64,000 nucleotides of DNA. Origin: CAWIVJ01 sp963839525. GTDB lineage: Bacteria; Cyanobacteriota; Vampirovibrionia; Gastranaerophilales; Gastranaerophilaceae. The stretch is from contig CAWIVJ010000019.1 in assembly GCA_963839525.1 (NCBI GenBank), forward strand, positions 89,993-153,992, in the 5' to 3' direction. The translations under genes were made by a program, and so were the position numbers. How positions within the stretch are numbered: position 1 is the first letter of the stretch; each line of letters begins with the position of its first letter. The notes below the pieces were generated by a model. It had not been told where the DNA came from. It made no database searches and saw only the letters and a program-made list of their open reading frames with translations. Positions 43,473-51,916 of the stretch are shown piece by piece.

Positions 43473-44425
43473 TACTTATTTAATCCCACACCGTTTAAAA
43501 TTAGTAACACTAAATTATCATAATCAATTCCCGTACAAGCAGCTTGAGCCGGTAAATCGCTTGTATCTGTCATTCCCGGACTGGTATTTATTTCAAGCAC
43601 ATAAGGAGTATCACCGACTATGTGAAAATCCACTCTTGAAACTCCTGAGCAATTTGCCATAATATGTGCTTTTATTGCAATTTCTTTAACTGTTCTTGTC
43701 ATTTCCTCAGAAATTTCTGCCGGTAAAATAAATTCTGTCATCCCTTTTGTATATTTTGCTTCGTAATCATACCATTCATTTTTAGGGCGAAGTTCAAGAA
43801 TTTCTGTTGTGAAAGTTTCACCGTTATTTTCTAAAACGCCCACTGTAGCACAAATTCCAACTAAATATTCCTCAATTAAAACATCAGGATTATACTTTTG
43901 AGATTCTTCTACTGCTTTTATTAGTTCCTGCTGAGCTTCAACCTTGCTCATACCAAAACTGGAACCTTCTGAAACAGGTTTTACCATCATCGGATATTTT
44001 AAACCGCGTACAGCTTTTAAAATATCTTCGCCCTTACGTATAAAAACTGATTTTATGAGAGAAATATCATAATTTGTAGAAAGAATTTTCTTTGTATATT
44101 CTTTATTCATACAAATTGCACTTGACATAACTCCACAACCAGTATAAGGAATTTTTAGAATTTCTAAAAGACCTTGTATACAACCATCTTCACCATATTT
44201 CCCATGAAGAGCGTTATAAGCATATTCAAACTTTTCTGATTTCAATTTTTCAGCAATATTTTCATCAACATCCACCAAAACAGTGTTTTTAAATCCCAGT
44301 CTTAAAAGAGCCTCATAACAGTTTTTTCCTGAACGAATTGAGACTTCACGCTCCGAAGATATTCCACCGCATAAAACAGCTATCTTAGCATTTTTATCTA
44401 TTTTAGTCCGTACAGAATATGGCAT
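43472..44425 (-). CDS. ddl: D-alanine--D-alanine ligase, 317 aa
   Basis: ATP-grasp ligase joining two D-Ala for peptidoglycan precursors. KIAVLCGGISSEREVSIRSG (residues ~13-32), NALHGKYGEDGCIQGLLE, YPMMVKPVSEGSSFGMSKV (ATP-grasp loop) and EINTSPGMTDTSDLPAQA (metal site) are diagnostic. The start overlaps the end of murB by 28 bp and the end overlaps ftsQ by one base. Confidence 0.96.
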   Translation of the reverse strand: MPYSVRTKIDKNAKIAVLCGGISSEREVSIRSGKNCYEALLRLGFKNTVLVDVDENIAEKLKSEKFEYAYNALHGKYGEDGCIQGLLEILKIPYTGCGVMSSAICMNKEYTKKILSTNYDISLIKSVFIRKGEDILKAVRGLKYPMMVKPVSEGSSFGMSKVEAQQELIKAVEESQKYNPDVLIEEYLVGICATVGVLENNGETFTTEILELRPKNEWYDYEAKYTKGMTEFILPAEISEEMTRTVKEIAIKAHIMANCSGVSRVDFHIVGDTPYVLEINTSPGMTDTSDLPAQAACTGIDYDNLVLLILNGVGLNK

Positions 44426-45306
44426 ATTTCTTCCTCTCTTCTAGTTTTTACTCCGTAATATTTTATTTCAGGCTCCAACTTTATTTTATACTTATCTCTA
44501 ACGGCCATATACATTTTAAACATAAGTTCAAGAATGTCACTTGAAGTTGCATTAGCGTTATTAATAATAAAATTTGCATGCTTTTTCCATATTTTAGCAT
44601 CTCCAACATGAAATTTCTTAACTCCGGATTTATCTAATAATTTTCCTGCTGACATATCTTCAGGGTTTTTAAATACTGAACCGGCATTCGGTTTTGATAA
44701 ATCCGGTTGGTAAGACTTTCTAAATCCTAAATTTTTTTTTATAAGAGATAATATCTGCATTTTTTCTGCTTTTTTTAACTCGAATTCAGCAGAAAGCAAA
44801 ATATAAGGTTTCCTTTGCAATACTGAGCTTCTGTAGGAAAAATCTAAAGTTTTTTTCTCAATTGTTAATTTTTCTTTTTTACTTTTATCAAAGACATTTA
44901 TACGAACCAAAAAATCACTTATTGATTGTGAGTGTGCAGAGGCATTCATGTAAATATTTCCTCCGACAGAACCAGGGAATCCGGTCATAAATTCAAATCC
45001 GCTAAGTTCGTTTTCAGATGCAATTTTTGCTATAGCAGGTCCTTTTACTCCACATTCGGCAAATACTTTATTCCCTTCTATTTCAACTTTATTTAATTTA
45101 GATGTACATATAACGCTTCCCTTAATTCCTTGAGATGAAATCAAAACATTTGACCAATTTCCAATAATAATGGGAGAATTGAGCGTTCTTAAAAGATAAA
45201 CAAATTCCTGCTCTGTTTTTGGAAAGTATAATTTCTCCACTGCACCACCTATTTTAAACGATGTCAGATTTTTTACCGGAAAGTTTTCTTTAGCTTCAAT
45301 ATACAT
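44398..45306 (-). CDS. murB: UDP-N-acetylenolpyruvoylglucosamine reductase MurB, 302 aa
   Basis: FAD enzyme that completes UDP-MurNAc. NLTSFKIGGAVEKLYFPKTE at the start, FMTGFPGSVGGNIYMNASAH (FAD site, about residue 103), FSYRSSVLQ (conserved Arg), KPNAGSVFKNPED (catalytic Ser) and FHVGDAKIWKKHANFIINN (near the C-terminal catalytic Glu) are all present. Start ATG shares one base with the murC stop. Confidence 0.95.
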   Translation of the reverse strand: MYIEAKENFPVKNLTSFKIGGAVEKLYFPKTEQEFVYLLRTLNSPIIIGNWSNVLISSQGIKGSVICTSKLNKVEIEGNKVFAECGVKGPAIAKIASENELSGFEFMTGFPGSVGGNIYMNASAHSQSISDFLVRINVFDKSKKEKLTIEKKTLDFSYRSSVLQRKPYILLSAEFELKKAEKMQILSLIKKNLGFRKSYQPDLSKPNAGSVFKNPEDMSAGKLLDKSGVKKFHVGDAKIWKKHANFIINNANATSSDILELMFKMYMAVRDKYKIKLEPEIKYYGVKTRREEEICHILYGLK

Positions 45307-46742
45307 TAAACCTTAGCCTCTTCTTTAATATTTAAAAGATCTTTTCCCAAAGTTGTAATTGTTCCTGCACCCAATCCTACAACTATATCTCCTGATTTTA
45401 ATTCCGGTAATAGTTCCCGAGCAACTTCAAGAATACTTCCTTTTAAATGCCTGCAAGGAATTTTTAAAGATAATTCATCTGCAAATTTTTTAGAATTAAC
45501 TCCTTCTATCGGATTCTCAGAAGCAGCATAAACATCTGTTATAAAAACTTTATCTGCACAATCAAATGCATTTAAAAAATCATCCCATAATCCGCTGAAT
45601 CGAGTGTATCTGTGAGGCTGAAACACCGCTATAATTTGATTACGACCCATTGATTTTATTGCAGAAAGCGTTGCTTTAATTTCTGTCGGATGGTGTGCAT
45701 AGTCATCATATACACAAACCTCATCAAATTTTGCAGATAATTGAAGTCTTCTTCCCATTCCGGTAAAAGTGCAAAAATATTCTTTTACTTTTTCAAGGTT
45801 AACCCCTGTTTCATTTAAACTTGCTAAAACAGCCATTGCATTATAAACATTATGTTCCCCTGGCATTTGAGTTGTTAAATTAATCAAAAATTTACCTTTG
45901 TAATATATGTCAAAAGTTATCCCTTGCCCCAATTGAATATTTTTAGCAATATAATCCGCGTTATTAAATCCAAAAGTTATAAAATGAATATTCGGATTTT
46001 GCTTCATTAATTCTAAGTTACCTTCATTGTCATTATTTATCAAAACTTTTGCATTATCAGGCAAAGCATTTAAATAGTCTCTAAATGTACCCAATATTGA
46101 CTGCAAACCATCCGTATAAAAATCTATGTGGTCTACTTCCAAATTATTTATAACACTTATTTCAGGCTGATACTTAACAATTGTTCCATCGCTTTCATCA
46201 AGTTCTGCGATAAAAAAATCTCCGCGCCCTTCACATGATCCAGATTGTTCTTGAGTTTTATCGGAAAAACATTTACCCCCTGCATTTGAGTTAATTCCAA
46301 ACTCAGGAACAATACCCCCAACAATAAAGGAAGGTTCAAACCCTGCTTTCTGTAAAACATACGAAGCAAGCCCGCTTGTAGTTGTTTTTCCGTGTGTACC
46401 TGAATAACCTATAAAATATTTTTTCTTCTCAGAACATAAACCTTTTGAAATTCTTGCCAACAAATCTGAACGATGCAAAATTTCAAGTCCCAGTTTTTTA
46501 GCTTTTATTAACTCAGGATTATCCTCTTTTATAGCTGTACTTGCTACAACAATGCAATTTTCGGGCAGGTTATTTTCATCATGTCCTATAAAAATTTTTG
46601 CTCCCAATTTTTCTAATTCTTCTGTATTTCTATTTCGCTTAATATCTGAACCTAAGACTGTAAAACCATCTTCCACGAGATATTTAGCCAAACCACTCAT
46701 TCCAATCCCGCCGATTGCTATAAAATAGTATGTATCTTTCAC
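45306..46742 (-). CDS. murC: UDP-N-acetylmuramate--L-alanine ligase MurC with a small in-frame insertion, 478 aa
   Basis: Adds L-Ala to UDP-MurNAc. IGGIGMSGLAKYLVEDGFTVLGSD at the N-terminus (quoted in parts: IGGIGMSGLAKYL), ATP loop GTHGKTTTSGLASYVL (about 113), AELDESDGTIVKY, NNLEVDHIDFY and YDDYAHHPTEIKA (about 340) are diagnostic. Between NSNAGG and GRGDFFIAELDES lies an extra segment KCFSDKTQEQSGSCE that normal MurC does not have. It starts with GTG and heads the wall/division cluster. Confidence 0.95.
   Translation of the reverse strand: MKDTYYFIAIGGIGMSGLAKYLVEDGFTVLGSDIKRNRNTEELEKLGAKIFIGHDENNLPENCIVVASTAIKEDNPELIKAKKLGLEILHRSDLLARISKGLCSEKKKYFIGYSGTHGKTTTSGLASYVLQKAGFEPSFIVGGIVPEFGINSNAGGKCFSDKTQEQSGSCEGRGDFFIAELDESDGTIVKYQPEISVINNLEVDHIDFYTDGLQSILGTFRDYLNALPDNAKVLINNDNEGNLELMKQNPNIHFITFGFNNADYIAKNIQLGQGITFDIYYKGKFLINLTTQMPGEHNVYNAMAVLASLNETGVNLEKVKEYFCTFTGMGRRLQLSAKFDEVCVYDDYAHHPTEIKATLSAIKSMGRNQIIAVFQPHRYTRFSGLWDDFLNAFDCADKVFITDVYAASENPIEGVNSKKFADELSLKIPCRHLKGSILEVARELLPELKSGDIVVGLGAGTITTLGKDLLNIKEEAKV
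46230..46274 (-). repeat. In-frame insertion in murC related to the mnmE repeat
   Basis: About 45 bp coding KCFSDKTQEQSGSCE. The minus-strand junction GGGGGTAAATG is shared with the mnmE repeat, and the translations match at GGKC-SD. GAACAATCT within it also occurs in the second mnmE insertion. It sits in a loop just before the conserved ELDESDGT. Confidence 0.55.
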
Positions 46743-46890
46743 TCAACTACCCTTATTTTTATCTCTACATATTTTATTTTAGTACAAAAAAAAGAATTAT
46801 TAAAACAATGTTACAATAACAAAAAAAGATATAGAAAATATATTAAGTTGATGTACAATGTTAAATATATTTACCAACGGGAGGAAAACA

Positions 46891-47079
46891 ATGGCAAGAA
46901 TATTAATATCAATGCCCGATGAATTTTTAAACAGAGTTGACGGTATGGCAAGCGAAGAGCAAAGAACCAGAAGCGAACTTGTAAGAGAAGCTCTTAGAAC
47001 TTATCTTAAGCGCTCAAGAATTTCAAATCCTAAAAAAGCAATTGATAATGCTAAAATTCTTGATGAATTGCTAGATTAA
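46891..47079 (+). CDS. Ribbon-helix-helix (CopG/Arc-type) DNA-binding protein, 62 aa
   Basis: ARILISMPDEFLNRVDGMAS forms the beta strand plus helix 1 and RTRSELVREALRTYLKRSR helix 2 of an RHH dimer. ATG 46891 is chosen because GGGAGG lies 6-7 bp upstream; a longer frame from 46858 lacks a site. RHH proteins are often antitoxins, but no toxin-sized ORF follows (next is a convergent gene), so it is more likely a stand-alone regulator. Confidence 0.85.
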   Translation: MARILISMPDEFLNRVDGMASEEQRTRSELVREALRTYLKRSRISNPKKAIDNAKILDELLD

Positions 47080-47105
47080 TTTTAAAGTGAGAAAAATATT
47101 TAAGA

Positions 47106-48431
47106 CTAAGCATTAACTTCTCTAACAAATGTTTTTATCCACTGCATAAGTGTTAAAAGTTCATAGGGTTTTGGCAAATATAAATCTGCCCCTGAATCCA
47201 AAACCATTTCTTTGTCGTGCAAAACAGAAGTTACAATTATTTTTGAGTTTGCGAATCTTTCATCCTCTTTTAAACTTTTGCAAATATCAAGTCCCAGCAT
47301 TGTTTCAACGCTTCCTGCATCAATTATTATAACCGCAGGCGCAGTTGAAAAAGTTATATCTGACGATGCCAGAGTACCTATAGTTTGGGTATTCGTAAGT
47401 GTTTCAACAATATAACCCTGCAAATTAATATTTGTTGAAAGTAAAAGAGAAAGTGCTTCATCTTCTTCTAAAATCCAAATTTTTTTGTTGAATTCTTTTT
47501 CTAAAACTGCATCCCTAGCACTAATTTTAGGACGTTCAATAGCATAACTTGAACCAGAAGGCTTTTTAGCCAGACTATGAACTTGAATTAACGAATTAAT
47601 AACTTCCTTTGCTGTTGTATATTTCTTAAATTCGTTTGTAACAACACCAATTGTTGTAAATACAAATTCGCAGCGCCTTCCAGCAGATTCATCTCCCTGC
47701 AAAACAGTATAACCTCTTTTTGAATCAGCTTCCGAGTAAAATTTTGAAGAAATAGAATCAAATGCAAAAGTTAAAAAAGAAGCAATTTTTTCAGCACGTA
47801 TAGGGTGAGTAATAATCAAAAACTCATTATCTGAAAGTTGTCCGAAATAATCTTCTTTATCCAAAGTTGAATTTATAATTGCACAATAAGTTTGAATAAG
47901 CTTATCCGAAGCAAGCTCTGTATAAATTGCTTTATAATTTTCAAAATTTTGTATACTAATTAATAAACAGGCCCATTTCGTCTGTTTCGCAATAATTCGC
48001 TTCAATGCTTTAAGAGAATAAGCTTTATTAGGCAACAGAGTTTTCATATTAATATTTGTCTCGTATTCTCGGCGTAAGTGAGCTTTAATCCTCATTTTAA
48101 ATTCTTCTGAATTTATCGGTTCACTTAAAAAATCATCCGCTCCGTTTTCTAAAACTTTAATTTTATCCTCAGTTTCTGCTGATTTAGAGACTGCTATAAT
48201 TACTGGGCGTGAATTAAACGTTAAAATTCTCAATTTTTTGCAAAAATCCGGCAAACTTTCTTCAATACTGTCCGATACAATTATCAAATCCGGCTCATTT
48301 TCCTGAACAGTTTTTATTGCCGAATTAAGGTTACGGCAAATCATGACAAAATTATCACTGCCTTCAAGAAGTTTTTTATACTTTGTCGAAAGTTCTTTTC
48401 TTTTATCAATGATTAAAGTATACTTACTCAT
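47106..48431 (-). CDS. REC / degenerate-GGDEF / REC response regulator, 441 aa
   Basis: Two receiver domains flank a central GGDEF-like domain. REC1 (residues ~1-120) has DLIIVSDSIEE (acceptor Asp) and SEPINSEEF (Pro after the Lys position, which is Glu here). The middle (~130-290) has the GGDEF fold but the signature is GQLSDNEFLII, so diguanylate cyclase activity is unlikely. REC2 (~315-441) has IWILEEDEAL, AVIIIDAGSVE and LPKPYEL (conserved Lys-Pro), and looks competent. Lies just downstream of the kinase gene, its likely partner. Confidence 0.8.
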   Translation of the reverse strand: MSKYTLIIDKRKELSTKYKKLLEGSDNFVMICRNLNSAIKTVQENEPDLIIVSDSIEESLPDFCKKLRILTFNSRPVIIAVSKSAETEDKIKVLENGADDFLSEPINSEEFKMRIKAHLRREYETNINMKTLLPNKAYSLKALKRIIAKQTKWACLLISIQNFENYKAIYTELASDKLIQTYCAIINSTLDKEDYFGQLSDNEFLIITHPIRAEKIASFLTFAFDSISSKFYSEADSKRGYTVLQGDESAGRRCEFVFTTIGVVTNEFKKYTTAKEVINSLIQVHSLAKKPSGSSYAIERPKISARDAVLEKEFNKKIWILEEDEALSLLLSTNINLQGYIVETLTNTQTIGTLASSDITFSTAPAVIIIDAGSVETMLGLDICKSLKEDERFANSKIIVTSVLHDKEMVLDSGADLYLPKPYELLTLMQWIKTFVREVNA

Positions 48432-48496
48432 TTTGTCTAATTTTCATCCTAAATTGCTTTTTTATTTTTCTTTCTATTAGGGGAGCGGACAAAAAC

Positions 48497-49234
48497 CTAC
48501 TCTTCGCATTTAAAAGATTTGACCGCCTGGTTTTCAAGATTTCGAACAGGAAACAGAACTTCAAATGTGGTTCCGTTTTCACTGCTTTGAACTTTAATTT
48601 CTCCATTCATTTTTTTTACAAGTGTTTTTGTAATATAAAGTCCGAGTCCACTACCCTGAACTTTTCTTGATAACGGATTATCAAGTCTGGAAAATTTAGA
48701 AAAAATCTTTTCAAAGTCTTCTTCTTTTATTCCTATCCCCTCATCAATGACTTTTATGGAAATATAATCAGGAGAACAGGAAAAGCCTGTTTCTACAACA
48801 ACTTTCGTACCTTCATTTGAATATTTTGCCGCATTTTCAATTAAATTAGTCATAATTTGTTGAAACTTGTCAATATCAACAAGAATTTGAGGGATTTTTT
48901 TATTAAAATCCGTCTCAAATACATGATTTGGATTCTGATGTTTAATAATTTGTACAATTGGATCTATTAGAGAATTTGCATTTGCAGATTTATAAATCAA
49001 TTTCTCTTTAAATGATTGAAGTTTATTAACAGAAAGCATATTTTCAACTAAATTAATCAATCTGTTAGACTGCTGTTCAATAATTTTTATAAATTTCTTC
49101 TTATTTTCATCATCAAGCGCATCCCATGATGCAAGCATTGTTTGAGCAAATCCTCGAATGCTTGTCAAGGGCGTTCTGAGCTCATGAGAAACTGTTGAAA
49201 TAAAATCTTTTTGCTGTTTTTCTTCATTAACCAT
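48497..49234 (-). CDS. Soluble histidine kinase (HisKA-HATPase_c), 245 aa
   Basis: A minimal kinase without sensor or membrane segments. H box FISTVSHELRTPLTSIRGFA (residues ~11-30, phospho-His), N box LIENAAKYS (about 130), G1 VIDEGIGIKEEDF (about 160) and G2 GSGLGLYITK (about 192). Sensing must come from a partner. A perfect TATAAT lies 6-7 bp before the ATG on the minus strand with no ribosome site, suggesting a leaderless message. The regulator gene follows 65 bp downstream. Confidence 0.9.
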   Translation of the reverse strand: MVNEEKQQKDFISTVSHELRTPLTSIRGFAQTMLASWDALDDENKKKFIKIIEQQSNRLINLVENMLSVNKLQSFKEKLIYKSANANSLIDPIVQIIKHQNPNHVFETDFNKKIPQILVDIDKFQQIMTNLIENAAKYSNEGTKVVVETGFSCSPDYISIKVIDEGIGIKEEDFEKIFSKFSRLDNPLSRKVQGSGLGLYITKTLVKKMNGEIKVQSSENGTTFEVLFPVRNLENQAVKSFKCEE

Positions 49235-49285
49235 ACTTGTATTATAACAGATAGGAGGAAAAGAATAATTTTATTAAGATTTTTT

Positions 49286-49939
49286 TTATTTTTTAGGCGT
49301 TACCGGCGGCGGCTGAATGTATAAAGGATGAAGATTCCTCCAATCAGTTTCAAAACCTGTATTTATCTTTTCAATAGCTATTTCTATTAAAATTTTTCCT
49401 AAATCTTCATCGGATTTTTGATAAGAAATTCCACCTAAAATCGGTTCTAATTTATCATCTGTAACAATTGTATAATTATTTTTTGAAATCAATTCTTTTA
49501 ACTCTTCAAGTAAAACTGATTGAGGAGCAAAAATTTCTTTTTTATTCTCATAAATTGCAACATAAGCCATTTCTTTTCTGGCATCAAGAGCGGTTAAGAT
49601 GAGGGGTGACTCAGGAAGAGCAAGTCTTGACAGTATTTCAAGCGAAGAAATACCTACTGTTTTTATATCTTCATTCACACCTTGGGCAAAAACTCTTGCA
49701 ACAGTTGTACAAGCCCTGATTCCGGTAAAACTTCCCGGACCTGTATTTGTTACGATTAAATTAATATCCTGAGGGGCTAAATCGTTTTCTTTCAGAATAT
49801 CCCTGATTGTAGAAATTAAGAATGCTGAATGATAATAATTTTTTGTTGTTTCAACAATTTTCGAACCCAAAATTTCGTTGCCTTTGCTCAAAGCAACATA
49901 CATTTTATCTAAGCATGTATCAAACGCTAAAATATTCAT
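49286..49939 (-). CDS. tsaB: tRNA threonylcarbamoyladenosine biosynthesis protein TsaB, 217 aa
   Basis: Partner of TsaD in making t6A37 of ANN-decoding tRNAs. MNILAFDTCLDKMYVAL at the start, NYYHSAFLISTI, VTNTGPGSFTGIRACTTVAR (about residue 70) and LTALDARKEMAYVAIY are family hallmarks. I use the ATG at 49939 where the family motif starts; an ATG seven codons earlier overlaps tsaE. Directly downstream of tsaE, as in many bacteria. Confidence 0.92.
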   Translation of the reverse strand: MNILAFDTCLDKMYVALSKGNEILGSKIVETTKNYYHSAFLISTIRDILKENDLAPQDINLIVTNTGPGSFTGIRACTTVARVFAQGVNEDIKTVGISSLEILSRLALPESPLILTALDARKEMAYVAIYENKKEIFAPQSVLLEELKELISKNNYTIVTDDKLEPILGGISYQKSDEDLGKILIEIAIEKINTGFETDWRNLHPLYIQPPPVTPKK

Positions 49940-49940
49940 A

Positions 49941-50429
49941 TTAGTTTTGCCCGCCCGCATATGTTTTCAATCCCTCAATTACCGAAATATTATCTTCTCC
50001 GACTGCAGTGAATAAATATTTTCTTGAATAATCATCTTCATAAGTTACATTAATTTTAATATGATTAAAAGGAATTTCGCCTTGAGAGAATTCAGCCCAT
50101 TCAACAAAAGTAAGCATTTTTCCTTGAGAATATTCTCTCAATTCATCTAGAATTGTTTTAACGCCTTCATTTTCAAGCCTGTATAAATCAAAATGATAAA
50201 TCGGGATTTGAGTACTGTGATACTCATTAAGAATAACAAAACTAGGGCTTGTTACGCGTTCTTTGACACCCAGAGCCTCTGCAACAAATTTCACAAATAC
50301 TGTTTTTCCTGCCCCTATTTCTCCGTAAAGGTTCACAAAAGCGCCCTTTTGAACAACTAATTTTGCAAACTTTTCGGCTAATTTTTTTGTTTCGTCGAGC
50401 GTTTTACAGATAGTCTCAAAACTGTTCAA
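49941..50429 (-). CDS. tsaE: tRNA threonylcarbamoyladenosine biosynthesis ATPase TsaE, 162 aa
   Basis: ATPase that powers the TsaB-TsaD complex. Walker A NLYGEIGAGKTVFVKFVAEAL (quoted core GEIGAGKTVFVKF), VTSPSFVILNEY (family signature) and IYHFDLYRLENE (Asp/Tyr motif), then FVEWAEFSQG (Walker B). Start is TTG preceded by AAGGTG. Full family length; its stop is one base before the tsaB start. Confidence 0.93.
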   Translation of the reverse strand: MNSFETICKTLDETKKLAEKFAKLVVQKGAFVNLYGEIGAGKTVFVKFVAEALGVKERVTSPSFVILNEYHSTQIPIYHFDLYRLENEGVKTILDELREYSQGKMLTFVEWAEFSQGEIPFNHIKINVTYEDDYSRKYLFTAVGEDNISVIEGLKTYAGGQN

Positions 50430-50458
50430 ATGTACACCTTTTGTCCGTTTAACTAAAA

Positions 50459-51052
50459 TTATTCTATCCTGAAATCACCTGTTTGTTGCTGCGGATAAAG
50501 TTTATCATATACTGAATTTGATTCAGAGCGAATTTTTTCCATATAAATTTGACCGTTTTTAACAACTTGCTGCAATTGCACCAAATCATTTTCAATTTTA
50601 GCCAGAACCTGTTCTGCGTAAACTTCGGCACCTTCTCTTATTCTCATAGCTTCGTCAGTAGCTTGAAGTCTTACATTTTCAGCATCGTCAAGTGCTTTTC
50701 TCTTAATCTCTTCACAATCAGCTATAACCTGTTCTTTAATTTTTTCGGCTTCTTTTTGAACAGCACGCAACACATCCGATTCACTTAATAACCTGTTAGC
50801 TTCATTTTGAGCTTCGATTATAATTTTTTCAGCTTTTTGCTGAGCTTCTATCTGCAATTCTTCTCTGCGTCTTAAAAAAGCTCTTGCTTCCTGAACCTCG
50901 CTTGGCAAAGATGCATAAATTCTATCGATTAAAGATTCAATTTCCTTAACTTTTACTGCTACTAAATAATTCGGCAGTATAGGAAAACTTTTTTCCAATA
51001 CTATTTCTAAAAGTTTTAAAAGTTCGTATATACCACTTTGTTGCATATTCAT
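50459..51052 (-). CDS. Coiled-coil protein of unknown function, 197 aa
   Basis: Residues ~60-170 form a long Glu/Ala/Arg-rich coiled coil (AFLRRREELQIEAQQKAEKI; EGAEVYAEQVLAKIENDLVQ), reminiscent of DivIVA C-termini, F-type ATPase b subunits or V-ATPase subunit E. The N-terminal ~45 residues (IYELLKLLEIVLEKSFPILP) are amphipathic and may bind membrane or partners. No GYxxxxVD DivIVA motif is seen. Lies between coaD and tsaE, without a functional clue. Confidence 0.6.
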   Translation of the reverse strand: MNMQQSGIYELLKLLEIVLEKSFPILPNYLVAVKVKEIESLIDRIYASLPSEVQEARAFLRRREELQIEAQQKAEKIIIEAQNEANRLLSESDVLRAVQKEAEKIKEQVIADCEEIKRKALDDAENVRLQATDEAMRIREGAEVYAEQVLAKIENDLVQLQQVVKNGQIYMEKIRSESNSVYDKLYPQQQTGDFRIE

Positions 51053-51200
51053 GACTTTATTTTTTCACCTTTCTCACATTAATAATGACATTGTATATCA
51101 ATCAAAAAATTTTAGCAACTACTCACAATTAATTGTCCAATAACTCTAAAAGAGTTACAGCAAAGGAGGTTTACAATATTCTTTTTTTTAAAAGAATGTT

Positions 51201-51671
51201 CTACATTTTGCTTAAAAATTCGTTGACGGGTTCAGGAACAAATTTTGAAATATCTCCGCCCATAAGCATAATTTCTTTAACCGTGCTTGAAGAAATGAAA
51301 TTATACTTAGGTTTTGTAATTAAAAACACTGTCTTAATTTCACTTGAAAGTGCGGAATTTGTTTGAGAGAGCTGCATTTCGTATTCAAAATCCGAAACGG
51401 CTCTTAATCCGCGTAAAATAATTTTTGCTCCTTTTGATTTTGCATATTCAACGCTAAGCCCTGCGAATGAATCTACTTCAACATTTTCCAATCCTTCGAC
51501 ACTTGCCTTAATAAGTGCTACTCTGTCTTCTATAGACAAAAATCCTTCTTTATTGCTGTTATTGGAAACAGAAATAATCACCTTATCAAATATTTCGGAA
51601 CCTGTTTTTAAAACATCTAAATGTCCCTTTGTAATGGGGTCAAAACTTCCCGGGTATATTGCTGTTGTCAT
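51201..51671 (-). CDS. coaD: Phosphopantetheine adenylyltransferase CoaD, 156 aa
   Basis: Fourth step of coenzyme A synthesis: joins AMP to 4'-phosphopantetheine. IYPGSFDPITKGHLDVLKTG (nucleotidyltransferase HxGH equivalent, residues ~5-24), KIILRGLRAVSDFEYE (about 81) and FISSSTVKEI (about 125) are diagnostic. Ribosome site AAAGGAG. Normal length (~160). Confidence 0.96.
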   Translation of the reverse strand: MTTAIYPGSFDPITKGHLDVLKTGSEIFDKVIISVSNNSNKEGFLSIEDRVALIKASVEGLENVEVDSFAGLSVEYAKSKGAKIILRGLRAVSDFEYEMQLSQTNSALSSEIKTVFLITKPKYNFISSSTVKEIMLMGGDISKFVPEPVNEFLSKM

Positions 51672-51691
51672 TTTACTCCTTTGCTTTTGTT

Positions 51692-51827
51692 GTTGGGCAA
51701 ATTGCCCGGCCTACATGGGCAGATTTGTTGGAGAATCTGCCCCAACAAAATCACTGATTTAATTATATAATCATCAAATTCAAAAACATCTATAAATATC
51801 AAAATTGTTAAGAACTGTAAAAATTTT
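51692..51827 (+). repeat. Island repeat, copy A
   Basis: Begins with palindromic GGGCAAATTGCCC and GGGCAGAT...ATCTGCCC, then a 74-bp stretch (51754-51827) identical to copies B and C. It lies 90 bp upstream of, and in line with, the large FKG-type gene. Confidence 0.9.
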
Positions 51828-51916
51828 GACCTTTTTTTCTTATGTCCGGCAACTTTTCTTCTTTACGGGTTTTAATTTGACAGCCCGAATTTAAAGAAAG
51901 GTAAGAGGTTGGGATA

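Noticed and set aside
46891..47079. Toxin-antitoxin module suggested by the ribbon-helix-helix protein
   Set aside because: No toxin-sized frame follows on the same strand; the next gene is convergent and encodes a response regulator.
51160..51210. Hairpin AATATTCTTTT/AAAAGAATGTT as a coaD terminator
   Set aside because: The stem is almost all A/T and no T tract follows it on the minus strand, so termination is doubtful.
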